Numbered from the stretch's first letter, positions 1 through 8,102 are shown. The stretch: DNA of 40,185 nucleotides from Parcubacteria group bacterium GW2011_GWC2_42_12 (GCA_000997945.1 LCCP01000017.1:1-40185), one strand, 5' to 3'. The notes: generated by a model from the letters alone, not told the origin. Numbers and translations: made by a program.

Positions 1-663
1 AAAAATAAAGTTAAAGAAATTGATAAATTAGATATAAAAGAAATCGCTTTATTCCCAACTTGCTTGAATTTGGCAGAACGAAAAGAATTATATCAGCTAC
101 TGGCCAAGACTAAGTTGGAAAAAATACCGCATGCGCATCTTAGGGAAGAAGATATGGAAAATTGGGAATTGGATTATTTAGTCAAAAGATATAAAACTCA
201 AGTTTTTAATGTTCATGCGCCGAAAGAAATTGTAGATTTTATTGATAGAAACGGAAAATATAAAGATAATATTTATATTGAGAATCTTTTTGTGATGAAC
301 GGTAGTTTTGAGGAGGCGGTAAAGCATTGCGGCGGTGTTTGCCTCGATCTCGCGCATTGGGAGAGCCATGGCTTTAGGGAAAAAGTTAAGGGGTATGAGA
401 AGTTGCCAGATTTGCTTAAGCGATATAGAATTGGCGTTAATCATCTCTCGGCCGTTAAATCGGAAAAAGTTAATATCCATAATCGTTTTACCGATGAAAA
501 TGCTTATCACTATGATTCTCATTGGTTAGATGATTTAAGCGAGGTGGATTATGCAAAAAAATATAAACATTATTTAGCCGATATAATTAGCCTAGAATTA
601 GAAAATCCTTTAAAGCGGCAACTGGAGGTCAAAAAATATCTAGAGAAGATTTTAGATTTATAA
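1..663 (+). CDS. Hypothetical protein, possibly TIM-barrel/xylose-isomerase-like; 5' truncated by window edge
   Basis: Frame is open from base 1 through the listed TTG at 64 to the stop at 663. HLSAVK...HYDSHW and the C-terminal helix pattern suggest a sugar-isomerase-like barrel, but only weakly. Confidence 0.6.
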   Translation, partial: KNKVKEIDKLDIKEIALFPTCLNLAERKELYQLLAKTKLEKIPHAHLREEDMENWELDYLVKRYKTQVFNVHAPKEIVDFIDRNGKYKDNIYIENLFVMNGSFEEAVKHCGGVCLDLAHWESHGFREKVKGYEKLPDLLKRYRIGVNHLSAVKSEKVNIHNRFTDENAYHYDSHWLDDLSEVDYAKKYKHYLADIISLELENPLKRQLEVKKYLEKILDL

Positions 664-772
664 TAATATATTTTTTACAAATCAACAAATCTATTCACGA
701 ATATCACGAATACAGAATAAACATTTTAATATTTGTAATATTCGTGAGCTAATTCGTTGATTTGTTAAGATT

Positions 773-1708
773 ATGAAAATATTAATTTTAGGAGCTAAAG
801 GCAATCTGGGAGCGCAGTTAGTCAAGGTTTTTGTTAAAGGAAACGAAGTTTTGGGTTGGGATAAGAGCGAAATTGATATAACTGACAGAGAACTGATTTT
901 AAAGAAGATCGGTGAAATCAGACCGGAATTGGTGATTAATGCCGCGGCTTATAACGCCGTGGATAAATGCGAGGACAGCGACGAGGAGTATGAAGCGGCA
1001 AAAAAGATAAATATTGACGGTCCGAAATTTTTAGCCGAAGTTTGCCTGAAAATCGGCGCCACCTTGGTTCATTATTCCACCAACTATGTTTTTGACGGCA
1101 AAAAAAAGAGCGGTTATAATGAAACCGACCGACCCCAGCCGCTTAACCGCTATGGGAAAACTAAATTTCACGGGGAGAAAAGAATTTTAGAATTAAGCGG
1201 TAAGGGTTTAAAATGGTATTTAATCAGAACTTCAAAATTATTCGGTCCTGGCGGCACCAGCGCTATGGCCAAGCCGAATTTTTTTGATATCATATTGGAA
1301 CAAGCCAAGAATAAGTCGGGATTGGGAGTAGTTGATGACGAGATTAGCTGTTTTACTTATTCTCCGGATCTAGCCAAGGCAACTAAAGAACTGGTTCAAG
1401 CCGATAAAGGTTATGGCATTTATCATTTAATGAACAGCGGGGCTGGTACTTGGTATGAGGCGGCCGGGGAATTATTTAGAATAGCTGGATTGAAAATTAA
1501 AGTTTTGCCAATTAGCAGAGATAAATTATTGAAGCCAGCTAAGCGGCCGAAATACTCGGTTTTATTGAATACCAAGCTGCCGCCGTTAAGAGATTATAAA
1601 GAGGCGTTAAGGGAATATCTGGGGAAGTGTAAAATGTCTTTATTGTCATTGCGAGGAGCGAATGAATCCGCCAGCTGGCGGAGTAATGAGCGACGTGGCA
1701 ATCTCTGA
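773..1708 (+). CDS. rfbD: dTDP-4-dehydrorhamnose reductase-like SDR (RmlD family); last ~25 aa read into a dispersed repeat
   Basis: GAKGNLGAQL nucleotide-binding motif, VINAAAYNAVDKCE, STNYVFDG and YGKTKFHGE motifs typical of RmlD. C-terminus SLRGANESASWRSNERRGNL is encoded by the CATTGCGAGG repeat. Confidence 0.85.
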   Translation: MKILILGAKGNLGAQLVKVFVKGNEVLGWDKSEIDITDRELILKKIGEIRPELVINAAAYNAVDKCEDSDEEYEAAKKINIDGPKFLAEVCLKIGATLVHYSTNYVFDGKKKSGYNETDRPQPLNRYGKTKFHGEKRILELSGKGLKWYLIRTSKLFGPGGTSAMAKPNFFDIILEQAKNKSGLGVVDDEISCFTYSPDLAKATKELVQADKGYGIYHLMNSGAGTWYEAAGELFRIAGLKIKVLPISRDKLLKPAKRPKYSVLLNTKLPPLRDYKEALREYLGKCKMSLLSLRGANESASWRSNERRGNL

Positions 1709-1845
1709 TAAGCAAGAAAGACAGATAAAATAAAATGCTTAAATTAATAAATTTAAATTTTGCTTAAAGGATTTTGGCATTAAATTAGTAAAGTTTTTCT
1801 AACCAGAGATTGCTTCGCCCCGCCGATGCAGGGCTCGCAATGACA
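1644..1845. repeat. Dispersed palindromic repeat TGTCATTGCGAGG...GCTCGCAATGACA, copy 1
   Basis: Starts TGTCATTGCGAGGAGCG and ends GCTCGCAATGACA, with inner GGCAATCTC / GAGATTGCTTCG inverted match. Same ends occur at 17412-17553 and 18435-18637. Confidence 0.85.
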
Positions 1846-1874
1846 TATAATTTTTTAATTTTAAACTTTTTATT

Positions 1875-2669
1875 ATGAAAGGCATAATTTTATCCGGGGG
1901 CAGCGCCACTCGCTTATTTCCGCTGACGGCGACTACCTCAAAACAACTTTTGCCGATTTATGATCGGCAGATGATTTTTTATCCATTGAATGTTTTGGTA
2001 AAAGCTGGCATCAAAGATATTCTGATAATTGTCGCGCCCGAGCAGTCGGGTAATTTTTTGAATCTCCTGGGGTCAATCTTTGATAAAAGCGATGTTCGCC
2101 TAGAATTTAAAGTGCAAAAAAATCCTCGAGGACTGGCCGACGCTTTTATTGTCGGCGAAAATTTTATCGGTCAGGACAATGTCACCATGATTTTAGGCGA
2201 TAATATTTTTGAGGATGATTTTTCTGAAGAAATTAAGAATTTTAAAAGCGGCGGCAAAATATTTGCTGTTAAAGTATCAGATCCGGAAAGATTAGGCGTC
2301 GTGCAGTTTGATACTAAGATGAAAGCCATAAAGATTGTGGAAAAGCCCAAAAAATGGATCAGCGATTACGCTATTCCCGGGCTTTATATTTACGATAATC
2401 GCGTAATTAAGGCGGCGAAACAAGTTAAACCCAGCGCTCGTGGCGAGGTGGAAATAGTTGACATCAACAATTGGTACCTGGAAAAAGGCGAGTTGGAGGT
2501 TGGCCTGGTAAGAGGCAAATGGCTGGACGCGGGAACTTTTGACTCACTCCTGGAAGCCGGGATTTATGTCAAGGAAAAGAAATTATATGAAAAATTTGAT
2601 CCGATAATCAATCGGGCTATCGTGGAGTTTAATGAAGAGTTGAAAAATTTGGTTAAGAAAAAATTGTAA
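1875..2669 (+). CDS. rfbA: Glucose-1-phosphate thymidylyltransferase-like nucleotidyltransferase (RmlA)
   Basis: MKGIILSGGSATRLFPLTATTSKQLLPIYDRQMIFYPL is the RmlA N-terminal signature; GLYIYDNRVI and GKWLDAGTFDSLLEA are also present. Confidence 0.9.
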   Translation: MKGIILSGGSATRLFPLTATTSKQLLPIYDRQMIFYPLNVLVKAGIKDILIIVAPEQSGNFLNLLGSIFDKSDVRLEFKVQKNPRGLADAFIVGENFIGQDNVTMILGDNIFEDDFSEEIKNFKSGGKIFAVKVSDPERLGVVQFDTKMKAIKIVEKPKKWISDYAIPGLYIYDNRVIKAAKQVKPSARGEVEIVDINNWYLEKGELEVGLVRGKWLDAGTFDSLLEAGIYVKEKKLYEKFDPIINRAIVEFNEELKNLVKKKL

Positions 2670-2673
2670 AAAG

Positions 2674-3705
2674 ATGGAAAATAATCAGCGGAAAATTTAT
2701 ATTGGTTTTATAACCTACGGCGAAGCCACGGCCAAGTATTTGCCGTATTTTTTGCCTAGCTTAACCAATCAGACCTTTAAAGATTTTAAGATAGTGGCGG
2801 TTGATAATAGCCAGACGCCAGACAATGAAAATGCCCTATACATAAAAAATAATTTTTCGGAAATTGATTTAAAATGGGCGGGGGAGAATCTTGGTTTTGC
2901 CAAGGCCTTTAATTTAATGATTAAACGGGCGATTGACGGTGGCGCTGAATATTTTTTAGCGCTTAATCCGGATATGATATTTGAGCCGGATTTTATTGAG
3001 GAAATGGTGGCGGCGATAAAATCGGACGAAAAGATCGGCGCGGTGGCGCCGAAAATTTTCAAATGGGATTTCACGGTTAAGGGAAAAACCAATCAAATAG
3101 ATAGTCTAGGTCTGGCCCTGAATAAGGAACAGCGTTTTTCCGACGCTCATCAGGGAGAAAGCGATCAACCTGACTTAGCGGGTGGAAAAGAGGTCTTCGG
3201 TTTTACCGGCGCGGCGGCGCTGTTAAATCTAAAAGCGCTCGCCGACGTAGCTTTTGATAATGGAAAGTTTAAAGAGTATTTTGATGAACTGATGTTTATG
3301 TATAAAGAAGACTGTGATTTATCATATCGTTTGCGTTTGGCCGGCTGGAAAATTGTTTTAGCCGAAAAGGCCGTGGCTTATCATAATCGTGCCGTTGCCG
3401 CGATAGGGGCGACTAATTTAAACATCGCCTTAAATCGCCGGAATAAGAGCCGTTTAGTCAAGCAATGGTCGTTTTTAAATCAGTGGATTTTACTTTTAAA
3501 AATAAAGGATTTGCCGTTTTCTTTGAATGTGAAGCTGGCCACCGCCTGGTACCAGCTTAAAAGCTTAGCCTTTGTTTTATTATTTGAGCCATATCTGTTG
3601 AAAGAGTTGGTTGTCCTGTGGAAGTTGTTGCCAGCAATAAAAAAGAGGCGGGAGCAGTTAGAAATTAAGGTTGATGTAAAAAGAGTTGAATTATTTATGA
3701 AATAA
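2674..3705 (+). CDS. Glycosyltransferase family 2
   Basis: AVDNSQT...NLGFAKAFN...ALNPDM and GFTGAAALL...EDCDLSYRLRLAGW are GT2 (rhamnosyltransferase-like) motifs. Confidence 0.85.
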   Translation: MENNQRKIYIGFITYGEATAKYLPYFLPSLTNQTFKDFKIVAVDNSQTPDNENALYIKNNFSEIDLKWAGENLGFAKAFNLMIKRAIDGGAEYFLALNPDMIFEPDFIEEMVAAIKSDEKIGAVAPKIFKWDFTVKGKTNQIDSLGLALNKEQRFSDAHQGESDQPDLAGGKEVFGFTGAAALLNLKALADVAFDNGKFKEYFDELMFMYKEDCDLSYRLRLAGWKIVLAEKAVAYHNRAVAAIGATNLNIALNRRNKSRLVKQWSFLNQWILLLKIKDLPFSLNVKLATAWYQLKSLAFVLLFEPYLLKELVVLWKLLPAIKKRREQLEIKVDVKRVELFMK

Positions 3706-3728
3706 ATAAATTTTTTGGTGAAGGCAAT

Positions 3729-4586
3729 ATGGACCTTTCAATTATCATCGTTTCCTGGAATGTTAAAGAAAAATTAAAAGATAATCTTAGAGCATTGTTT
3801 GAGAGTCGACATGCTGATTTTGAAGTTTTCGTGGTGGATAATAATTCGCAAGATGGTTCTGCCGCTATGGTACGGCGATTATATCCGCAGGTGAAATTAA
3901 TAGTTAATCAAGATAATTTGGGATTTTCCCGGGCTAACAACCAGGCGATTAAACAGGCCAGCGGTAAATATATTTTGCTTTTAAATCCTGACATGAGAGT
4001 GTTTGACGATACTCTCTCAAATATGGTTTCCTGGTTGAATTGGCATGAGCGGGCCTGGGTGGCGGGGTGTAAGTTGGTAGACGAAAACGCGCGAGTAGTA
4101 AAGCAGGTTCGCCGTTTTCCGGCGCTTTTTAATCAATTGGCGATAATTTTAAAGATACCGCACCTCTGGCCGGCGATTTTAAATAAATATCTCTGGTCGA
4201 ATTTTGATTATACTAAATCAGCCGCGGTTGATTCTATCAGAGGCGGTTTCTTTATAATAAAAAAACAAGCCATCGAGAAAGTCGGCCTATTGGATGAAAG
4301 ATATTTTTTATGGTTTGAAGAAGTTGATTATTGCCGGCGCGTTAAAGAAACGGGCGCAGAAGTCTGGTATTCTAACGCGGCCGAATGCATCGATTTGGTC
4401 GGTCAAAGTTTTAAACAGGTAAATTTAGCGATAAAACAAAGATATTTTCGCGATTCCATGCTGAAATATTTTAGAAAGTGGCATTCGCCGTTTGCTTATT
4501 GGGTTTTAAAATTATGCTGGCCCATTGGTTTATTATTGGCCTGGGTAGCGGAGAAAGTGAGAATAAAAAGCGGTGGAAAAACATAA
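3729..4586 (+). CDS. Glycosyltransferase family 2
   Basis: DLSIIIVSWNVKEKL, VVDNNSQDGS, NLGFSRANNQ, LLLNPDM and FLWFEEVDYCRRVKETG motifs. Confidence 0.88.
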   Translation: MDLSIIIVSWNVKEKLKDNLRALFESRHADFEVFVVDNNSQDGSAAMVRRLYPQVKLIVNQDNLGFSRANNQAIKQASGKYILLLNPDMRVFDDTLSNMVSWLNWHERAWVAGCKLVDENARVVKQVRRFPALFNQLAIILKIPHLWPAILNKYLWSNFDYTKSAAVDSIRGGFFIIKKQAIEKVGLLDERYFLWFEEVDYCRRVKETGAEVWYSNAAECIDLVGQSFKQVNLAIKQRYFRDSMLKYFRKWHSPFAYWVLKLCWPIGLLLAWVAEKVRIKSGGKT

Positions 4587-4591
4587 TTAGC

Positions 4592-4861
4592 TTAATTTTT
4601 AAATTTAAATCCGCAAGCGTCTTCCGTTAGCCATTCGGCTTTAGTTCTAGGGTATTTCCGGCAATTTAATGGTCTTAGGGGGTGAATAAAACAAGATGAT
4701 TTACCGTCGGGTTTGAACTTCAAAAAAAGACAGTTGTTGGGCAGCCGGCAGCAGGCGCCGCAATTAACGCATTGGCCCATTCTATTTTTAGCAACAGGCA
4801 GCATGGCAGTGAATGTTCTTTTAACTTTTGCCAGCCAGGTGTTTTTGTTTCTCTTAATCAT
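4592..4861 (-). CDS. YkgJ-type cysteine cluster (zinc/iron-chelating) protein
   Basis: CVNCGACCRLPNNCLFL...CFIHPLRPLNCRKYPRT Cys pattern. Overlaps the upstream aldolase by 4 nt. Confidence 0.75.
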   Translation of the reverse strand: MIKRNKNTWLAKVKRTFTAMLPVAKNRMGQCVNCGACCRLPNNCLFLKFKPDGKSSCFIHPLRPLNCRKYPRTKAEWLTEDACGFKFKN

Positions 4862-5463
4862 ATCATCAAGTTAGGGCGACTATTAGGCAAAAGAATATTG
4901 CCCGCCTCAGCTAGGGTTTTGCCAAAACTAATTATGCCTTCTTTATGGCCGCCCATGGCAATTATTTTTTTATCATTAACCTTTGCTTCTCTGAATAATC
5001 TTTTGATTTCTTTGGCCATTGCCGGAGTTCCGTAGGGAATATTTTTATTTGTCGTCGGAACTCGATCAACAAGTTTTTTCCACATTTTCAGATTATGAAT
5101 ATGAATAACTGCGTTGGTCTTTAGCGAACATTCATAAATTACCGCGTGGGATAAAGATTCGGAGGAGGCCTTGATTGGACCTTGGCAAGTTAAACTATTT
5201 TTCGCCAGATCATAATCATTAACTAAAACATAATGTTTTTCCGTTAATTTATGGAAATTGCCGGTTGCCGAACCAGTAATTATAAAGTTGTTATTTTTGC
5301 ATCTCATGCTAATATTCCCAAAGCCAACGCCATTATTATAGGCGCCAATCAATCCGCGGCGATATAATTTATTTCGCCATTTATTGATTTCACGAAGTCT
5401 AATTAGCGGGATCGGCTTAGCGTTTATCCAGTGACAATTAAATTTAATATAACCTTCATCCAT
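4858..5463 (-). CDS. Class II aldolase/adducin family protein
   Basis: GFGNISMR, SSESLSHAVIYE, VIHIHN (HxH) and a later GGHKEGI histidine match class II aldolase/MtnB-like metal-ligand layout. Confidence 0.8.
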   Translation of the reverse strand: MDEGYIKFNCHWINAKPIPLIRLREINKWRNKLYRRGLIGAYNNGVGFGNISMRCKNNNFIITGSATGNFHKLTEKHYVLVNDYDLAKNSLTCQGPIKASSESLSHAVIYECSLKTNAVIHIHNLKMWKKLVDRVPTTNKNIPYGTPAMAKEIKRLFREAKVNDKKIIAMGGHKEGIISFGKTLAEAGNILLPNSRPNLMI

Positions 5464-5511
5464 AGTTGTTTAGTTTTGTTCGCCTCGTTTAAGTAAGCTC
5501 TGGCAACTTAA

Positions 5512-6615
5512 TCATTTATGCTCCGGATATAAATTAAGAATATCCTTTTCCGTAGCTTTACAGACTCCTCTTTCGGTAATAAGGCCGGTGATAAATTTTC
5601 TAGGAGTGACGTCAAACCCGTAATTTACGGCCGGGCTGCCTTTTGGCGCAATTAATACTTTTTCAATTTTACCATCATGCAGTCCGTCCAAGTAAAGCAC
5701 TTCCTCGGCTTCTCTTTCTTCAATCGGTATTTCTTTTACTCCATCTCGCATCTGCCAATCAAAAGTTGAAGATGGCAAAGCTACATAGAAAGGCACTTGG
5801 TTGGCTTTGGCCGCTAAGGCCTTAAGGTAAGTGCCGATTTTATTTGCCACATCGCCGGTATAAGTGGTCCGATCTGTTCCCACAATACACATATCAACCA
5901 TTTTATGTTGCATTAGATGCCCGCCAACATTGTCCGCGATAATATGATGGGGTACGCCGTAATTTAACAATTCCCAAGCGGTAAGCTTTGCTCCCTGGCT
6001 TTGAGGCCTAGTTTCATCCACCCAGACATGGACTTTAATTCCGGTATCATGAGCCGCATAAATAGGGGCGGTAGCGGATCCATAGTCAACAAAGGCCAGC
6101 CAGCCCGCATTGCAATGAGTTAAAATATTAACCGGTTCCCCTTTTTTCTCCCTACTTAGTTTTCTGATTATTTTTAATCCGTGCTGGCCGATCATTCGGC
6201 AATATTCCGCGTCTTCATCGGCAATATTGTTGGCCGTCTCAAAAGCAATTTTTATTTTATCTTCAATATTATTTGACTGTTTAATCGCGTTTAATTGTCG
6301 GTCAATCGCCCAGCCGAGATTAACGGCAGTTGGCCTGGTATTTTTTAGTTTATTCCCGGCGCTAATCATAAAATTATCAAAGCCGTTTTTAGGCGCTTCT
6401 AGAGCAGCGATATACATGCCATAGCCGGCAGTCGCGCCGATTAAGCCGGCACCCCTGACCCGCATATCTTTTATGGCTCTGGCCACATCGGCAACAAATT
6501 TTAAGTCTTCAATAATAAATTCATGCGGCAGTCTTCTTTGGTCAATAATCTGAACTATCTTTTTATCATCTTCTTTAATCCAAATTGTGCGATAATGTTT
6601 TCCGTTGATATTCAT
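5512..6615 (-). CDS. mtnA: S-methyl-5-thioribose-1-phosphate isomerase (MtnA/eIF2B-like)
   Basis: MRVRGAGLIGATAGYGMYIAA, ILTHCNAGWLA, VDETRPQSQGAKLTAWEL, VGTDRTTYTGDVANKIGTY, PFYVALPSSTFD. Confidence 0.9.
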   Translation of the reverse strand: MNINGKHYRTIWIKEDDKKIVQIIDQRRLPHEFIIEDLKFVADVARAIKDMRVRGAGLIGATAGYGMYIAALEAPKNGFDNFMISAGNKLKNTRPTAVNLGWAIDRQLNAIKQSNNIEDKIKIAFETANNIADEDAEYCRMIGQHGLKIIRKLSREKKGEPVNILTHCNAGWLAFVDYGSATAPIYAAHDTGIKVHVWVDETRPQSQGAKLTAWELLNYGVPHHIIADNVGGHLMQHKMVDMCIVGTDRTTYTGDVANKIGTYLKALAAKANQVPFYVALPSSTFDWQMRDGVKEIPIEEREAEEVLYLDGLHDGKIEKVLIAPKGSPAVNYGFDVTPRKFITGLITERGVCKATEKDILNLYPEHK

Positions 6616-6702
6616 AATTCTTCAGTTTAATATTTTCTTATGCCATTTTTTGAGTTAATTGTAGCCGTATATTCGGTGTTGTGCGATGTTTCGGTCTGCG
6701 CG

Positions 6703-7023
6703 TTAAAACGAGACAACTTTATCGCTTTCTTTTACTATTTCGTGTAAATCTTTCATGGTTGAAATAGGGCACATTTGCGAGCCTTCCGATTCGCGGCTCT
6801 TTAAACATGTACCGCAGGCAAAAATTTTTCCATTATTACTAAGAAATAATTTCGCCTGTTCTTTAATGTTAAATTTTTTGCTATTAAGAGCTTCATATTC
6901 TACTCCCTTTGCTAGCAAAAAGATTTTTACCAAATTACCTTCTTTGAGCGAAAAATTTGCGAATCGAAAAGCATTCCATACAGTTTCAGCGTCATTTGAG
7001 TAGATAATAATTCCTAGTTTCAT
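6703..7023 (-). CDS. DsrE/DsrF-like sulfur-relay family protein (leftmost possible cassette)
   Basis: MKLGIIIYSNDAETVWNAFRFANFSLKEGNLVKIFLLAKGVE...FACGTCLKSR is the DsrE fold pattern with CGTC. Confidence 0.75.
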   Translation of the reverse strand: MKLGIIIYSNDAETVWNAFRFANFSLKEGNLVKIFLLAKGVEYEALNSKKFNIKEQAKLFLSNNGKIFACGTCLKSRESEGSQMCPISTMKDLHEIVKESDKVVSF

Positions 7024-7050
7024 ATTTATAAAGTTAATGTTAAGTATTTA

Positions 7051-7086
7051 GCATAGTCGAAAAGGAGCGAGCGATTTCGGCATAAC
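7051..7086. repeat. Internally deleted copy of the array repeat
   Basis: gcatagtcGAAAAGGAGCGAGCGATTTCGGCATAAC equals the repeat right end with the segment between its two GGAGCGAGCGA direct repeats removed. Confidence 0.8.
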
Positions 7087-7152
7087 GTATCGGCGTATCT
7101 GAAGTTTTAATGCTTTTTTATTTTTCTCTAATTTTAGATATTATTTTAACTC

Positions 7153-7180
7153 TTGACAACCCTGTCAAATCTGTTATACT
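7153..7180 (+). promoter_or_regulatory. sigma70-like promoter of ncRNA copy 1
   Basis: TTGACA (7153-7158), 16 nt spacer, TATACT (7175-7180). Confidence 0.75.
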
Positions 7181-7183
7181 GAT

Positions 7184-7391
7184 AATGTCGAATACGGATT
7201 CTACTGAACTCCCGAAGTCCGAGACCCTAAGGGGGATCGGGCTTTTTGTTTTGTAAAATTTATGATAAAATTTTTATGTGGAGTTTAAGGGGCTACCTCA
7301 CGGTGAGGAATCCGTATTCGACATTCGGATAGAGGGGTTCAATACCCCTTGGCTCCACGTCAGAAACCATCTCAAAAGCGAGGTGGTTTTT
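7184..7391 (+). ncRNA. Candidate structured RNA (array RNA) copy 1 with tRNA/tmRNA-like 3' domain
   Basis: AATGTCGAATACGGATTC (7184-7201) perfectly complements GAATCCGTATTCGACATT (7308-7325). T-arm-like AGGGG-TTCAATA-CCCCT (7333-7349), GTGGAG...CTCCAC (7278-7283 / 7353-7358), terminator at 7364-7391. Second copy at 9836-10042 has compensatory changes. Confidence 0.7.
7364..7391 (+). terminator. Intrinsic terminator of ncRNA copy 1
   Basis: AAACCATCTC-AAAAGC-GAGGTGGTTTTT. Confidence 0.75.
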
Positions 7392-7483
7392 GATTTGCCA
7401 AAAAATAAAATTAATTTTCAATAAACAGAAAAATTATAAATTTATTCTCATCTGCTCCGCCGGATACTCGTTGTTATATGATG

Positions 7484-7929
7484 TAAAAAACTAATAAATT
7501 ATTTAACTCTCAAAAAATCCCAAAAGTCGTATAGCACTATGCCAATATAAAGTAATATAACGAATCCAAAAATTATAGCATAGAAAGAGGGATAAATTAT
7601 TTTAACTGCCAGCACAATACTTTCAAGCAGTAATGCTATTAGTAGTATAAAAGTAAAAGTCGCACCATGTGAAAGCAGCTTTCCTGCCATTGAGTCAAGT
7701 TTGCTTTTTTCATAAGTAAAGGCAAAGTTTGCGAAACATACTGTTACAAGCAACATACTGATTATAAGAAGAAAGTCGCTTATTTGTCCCAGTCCAATTT
7801 GATTTATAGAGTTCGCAATAACAGGCCACAGGGAAGCTGCGATTATAACAATAATCGCGTTTTTTATTATATTTTTCTTAAAGGAATTTAATACCATAAT
7901 TTTTGTGGTTAAAATTTATTAGTTTTTTA
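7484..7929. repeat. Cassette-specific inverted repeat enclosing gene 7499-7897
   Basis: TAAAAAACTAATAAATT (7484-7500) versus AATTTATTAGTTTTTTA (7913-7929), perfect 17 bp. Confidence 0.75.
7499..7897 (-). CDS. Hypothetical multi-pass membrane protein (cassette gene)
   Basis: ORF with four hydrophobic segments (IIVIIAASLWPVI, FLLIISMLLVTVCFANF, FTFILLIALLLESIVLAV, YAIIFGFVILLYIGIVL). Confidence 0.6.
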   Translation of the reverse strand: MVLNSFKKNIIKNAIIVIIAASLWPVIANSINQIGLGQISDFLLIISMLLVTVCFANFAFTYEKSKLDSMAGKLLSHGATFTFILLIALLLESIVLAVKIIYPSFYAIIFGFVILLYIGIVLYDFWDFLRVK

Positions 7930-7930
7930 T

Positions 7931-8102
7931 TTCACATAATGGCTTCGGAATAAGCGAAGTGGCCGAAGGAATTTCGTAGCGGAGCGGAGAAATGCCGAAA
8001 GGCCATTTTGCGTATTCCGAGTTATGCCATTATGCCGAAAAGGAGCGAGCGACCCGAGCCGACCGCAGGAAGGCGAGGGGGAGCGAGCGATTTCGGCATA
8101 AC
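7931..8102. repeat. Long palindromic array repeat, copy 1
   Basis: TTCACATAATGGCTTCGGAATAAGCGAAGTGGCCGAAGG...TTATGCCGAAAAGGAGCGAGCGACCCGAGCC...GGAGCGAGCGATTTCGGCATAAC, repeated almost verbatim at 9557, 10697 and 11517. Confidence 0.93.

Larger units (their letters stand above)
7080..7479. other. attC-like palindromic site 1 enclosing ncRNA copy 1
   Basis: GCATAAC (7080-7086), L-arm CGGCGTATCTG (7091-7101) ... degenerate arm cGGATACtCG (~7461-7470), GTTATAT (7473-7479). Confidence 0.5.

Noticed and set aside
178-522. Antisense ORFs such as 178-522(-), 2769-3092(-), 18656-19129(-), 23446-23994(-), 30384-30884(-), 39304-39762(-)
   Set aside because: Antisense shadows of clearly coding genes with no recognisable motifs.
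7278-7358. Canonical tRNA gene
   Set aside because: T-arm and acceptor fit, but the D-arm is not canonical, the anticodon-like loop is 11 nt, CCA is not encoded, and the region pairs perfectly with the upstream arm.
7184-7391. Standard tmRNA (ssrA) or permuted tmRNA
   Set aside because: 3' end looks similar, but there is no recognisable 5' GGGG..UUCGAC element, tag reading frame or pseudoknot set, it is too short, and there are two copies.
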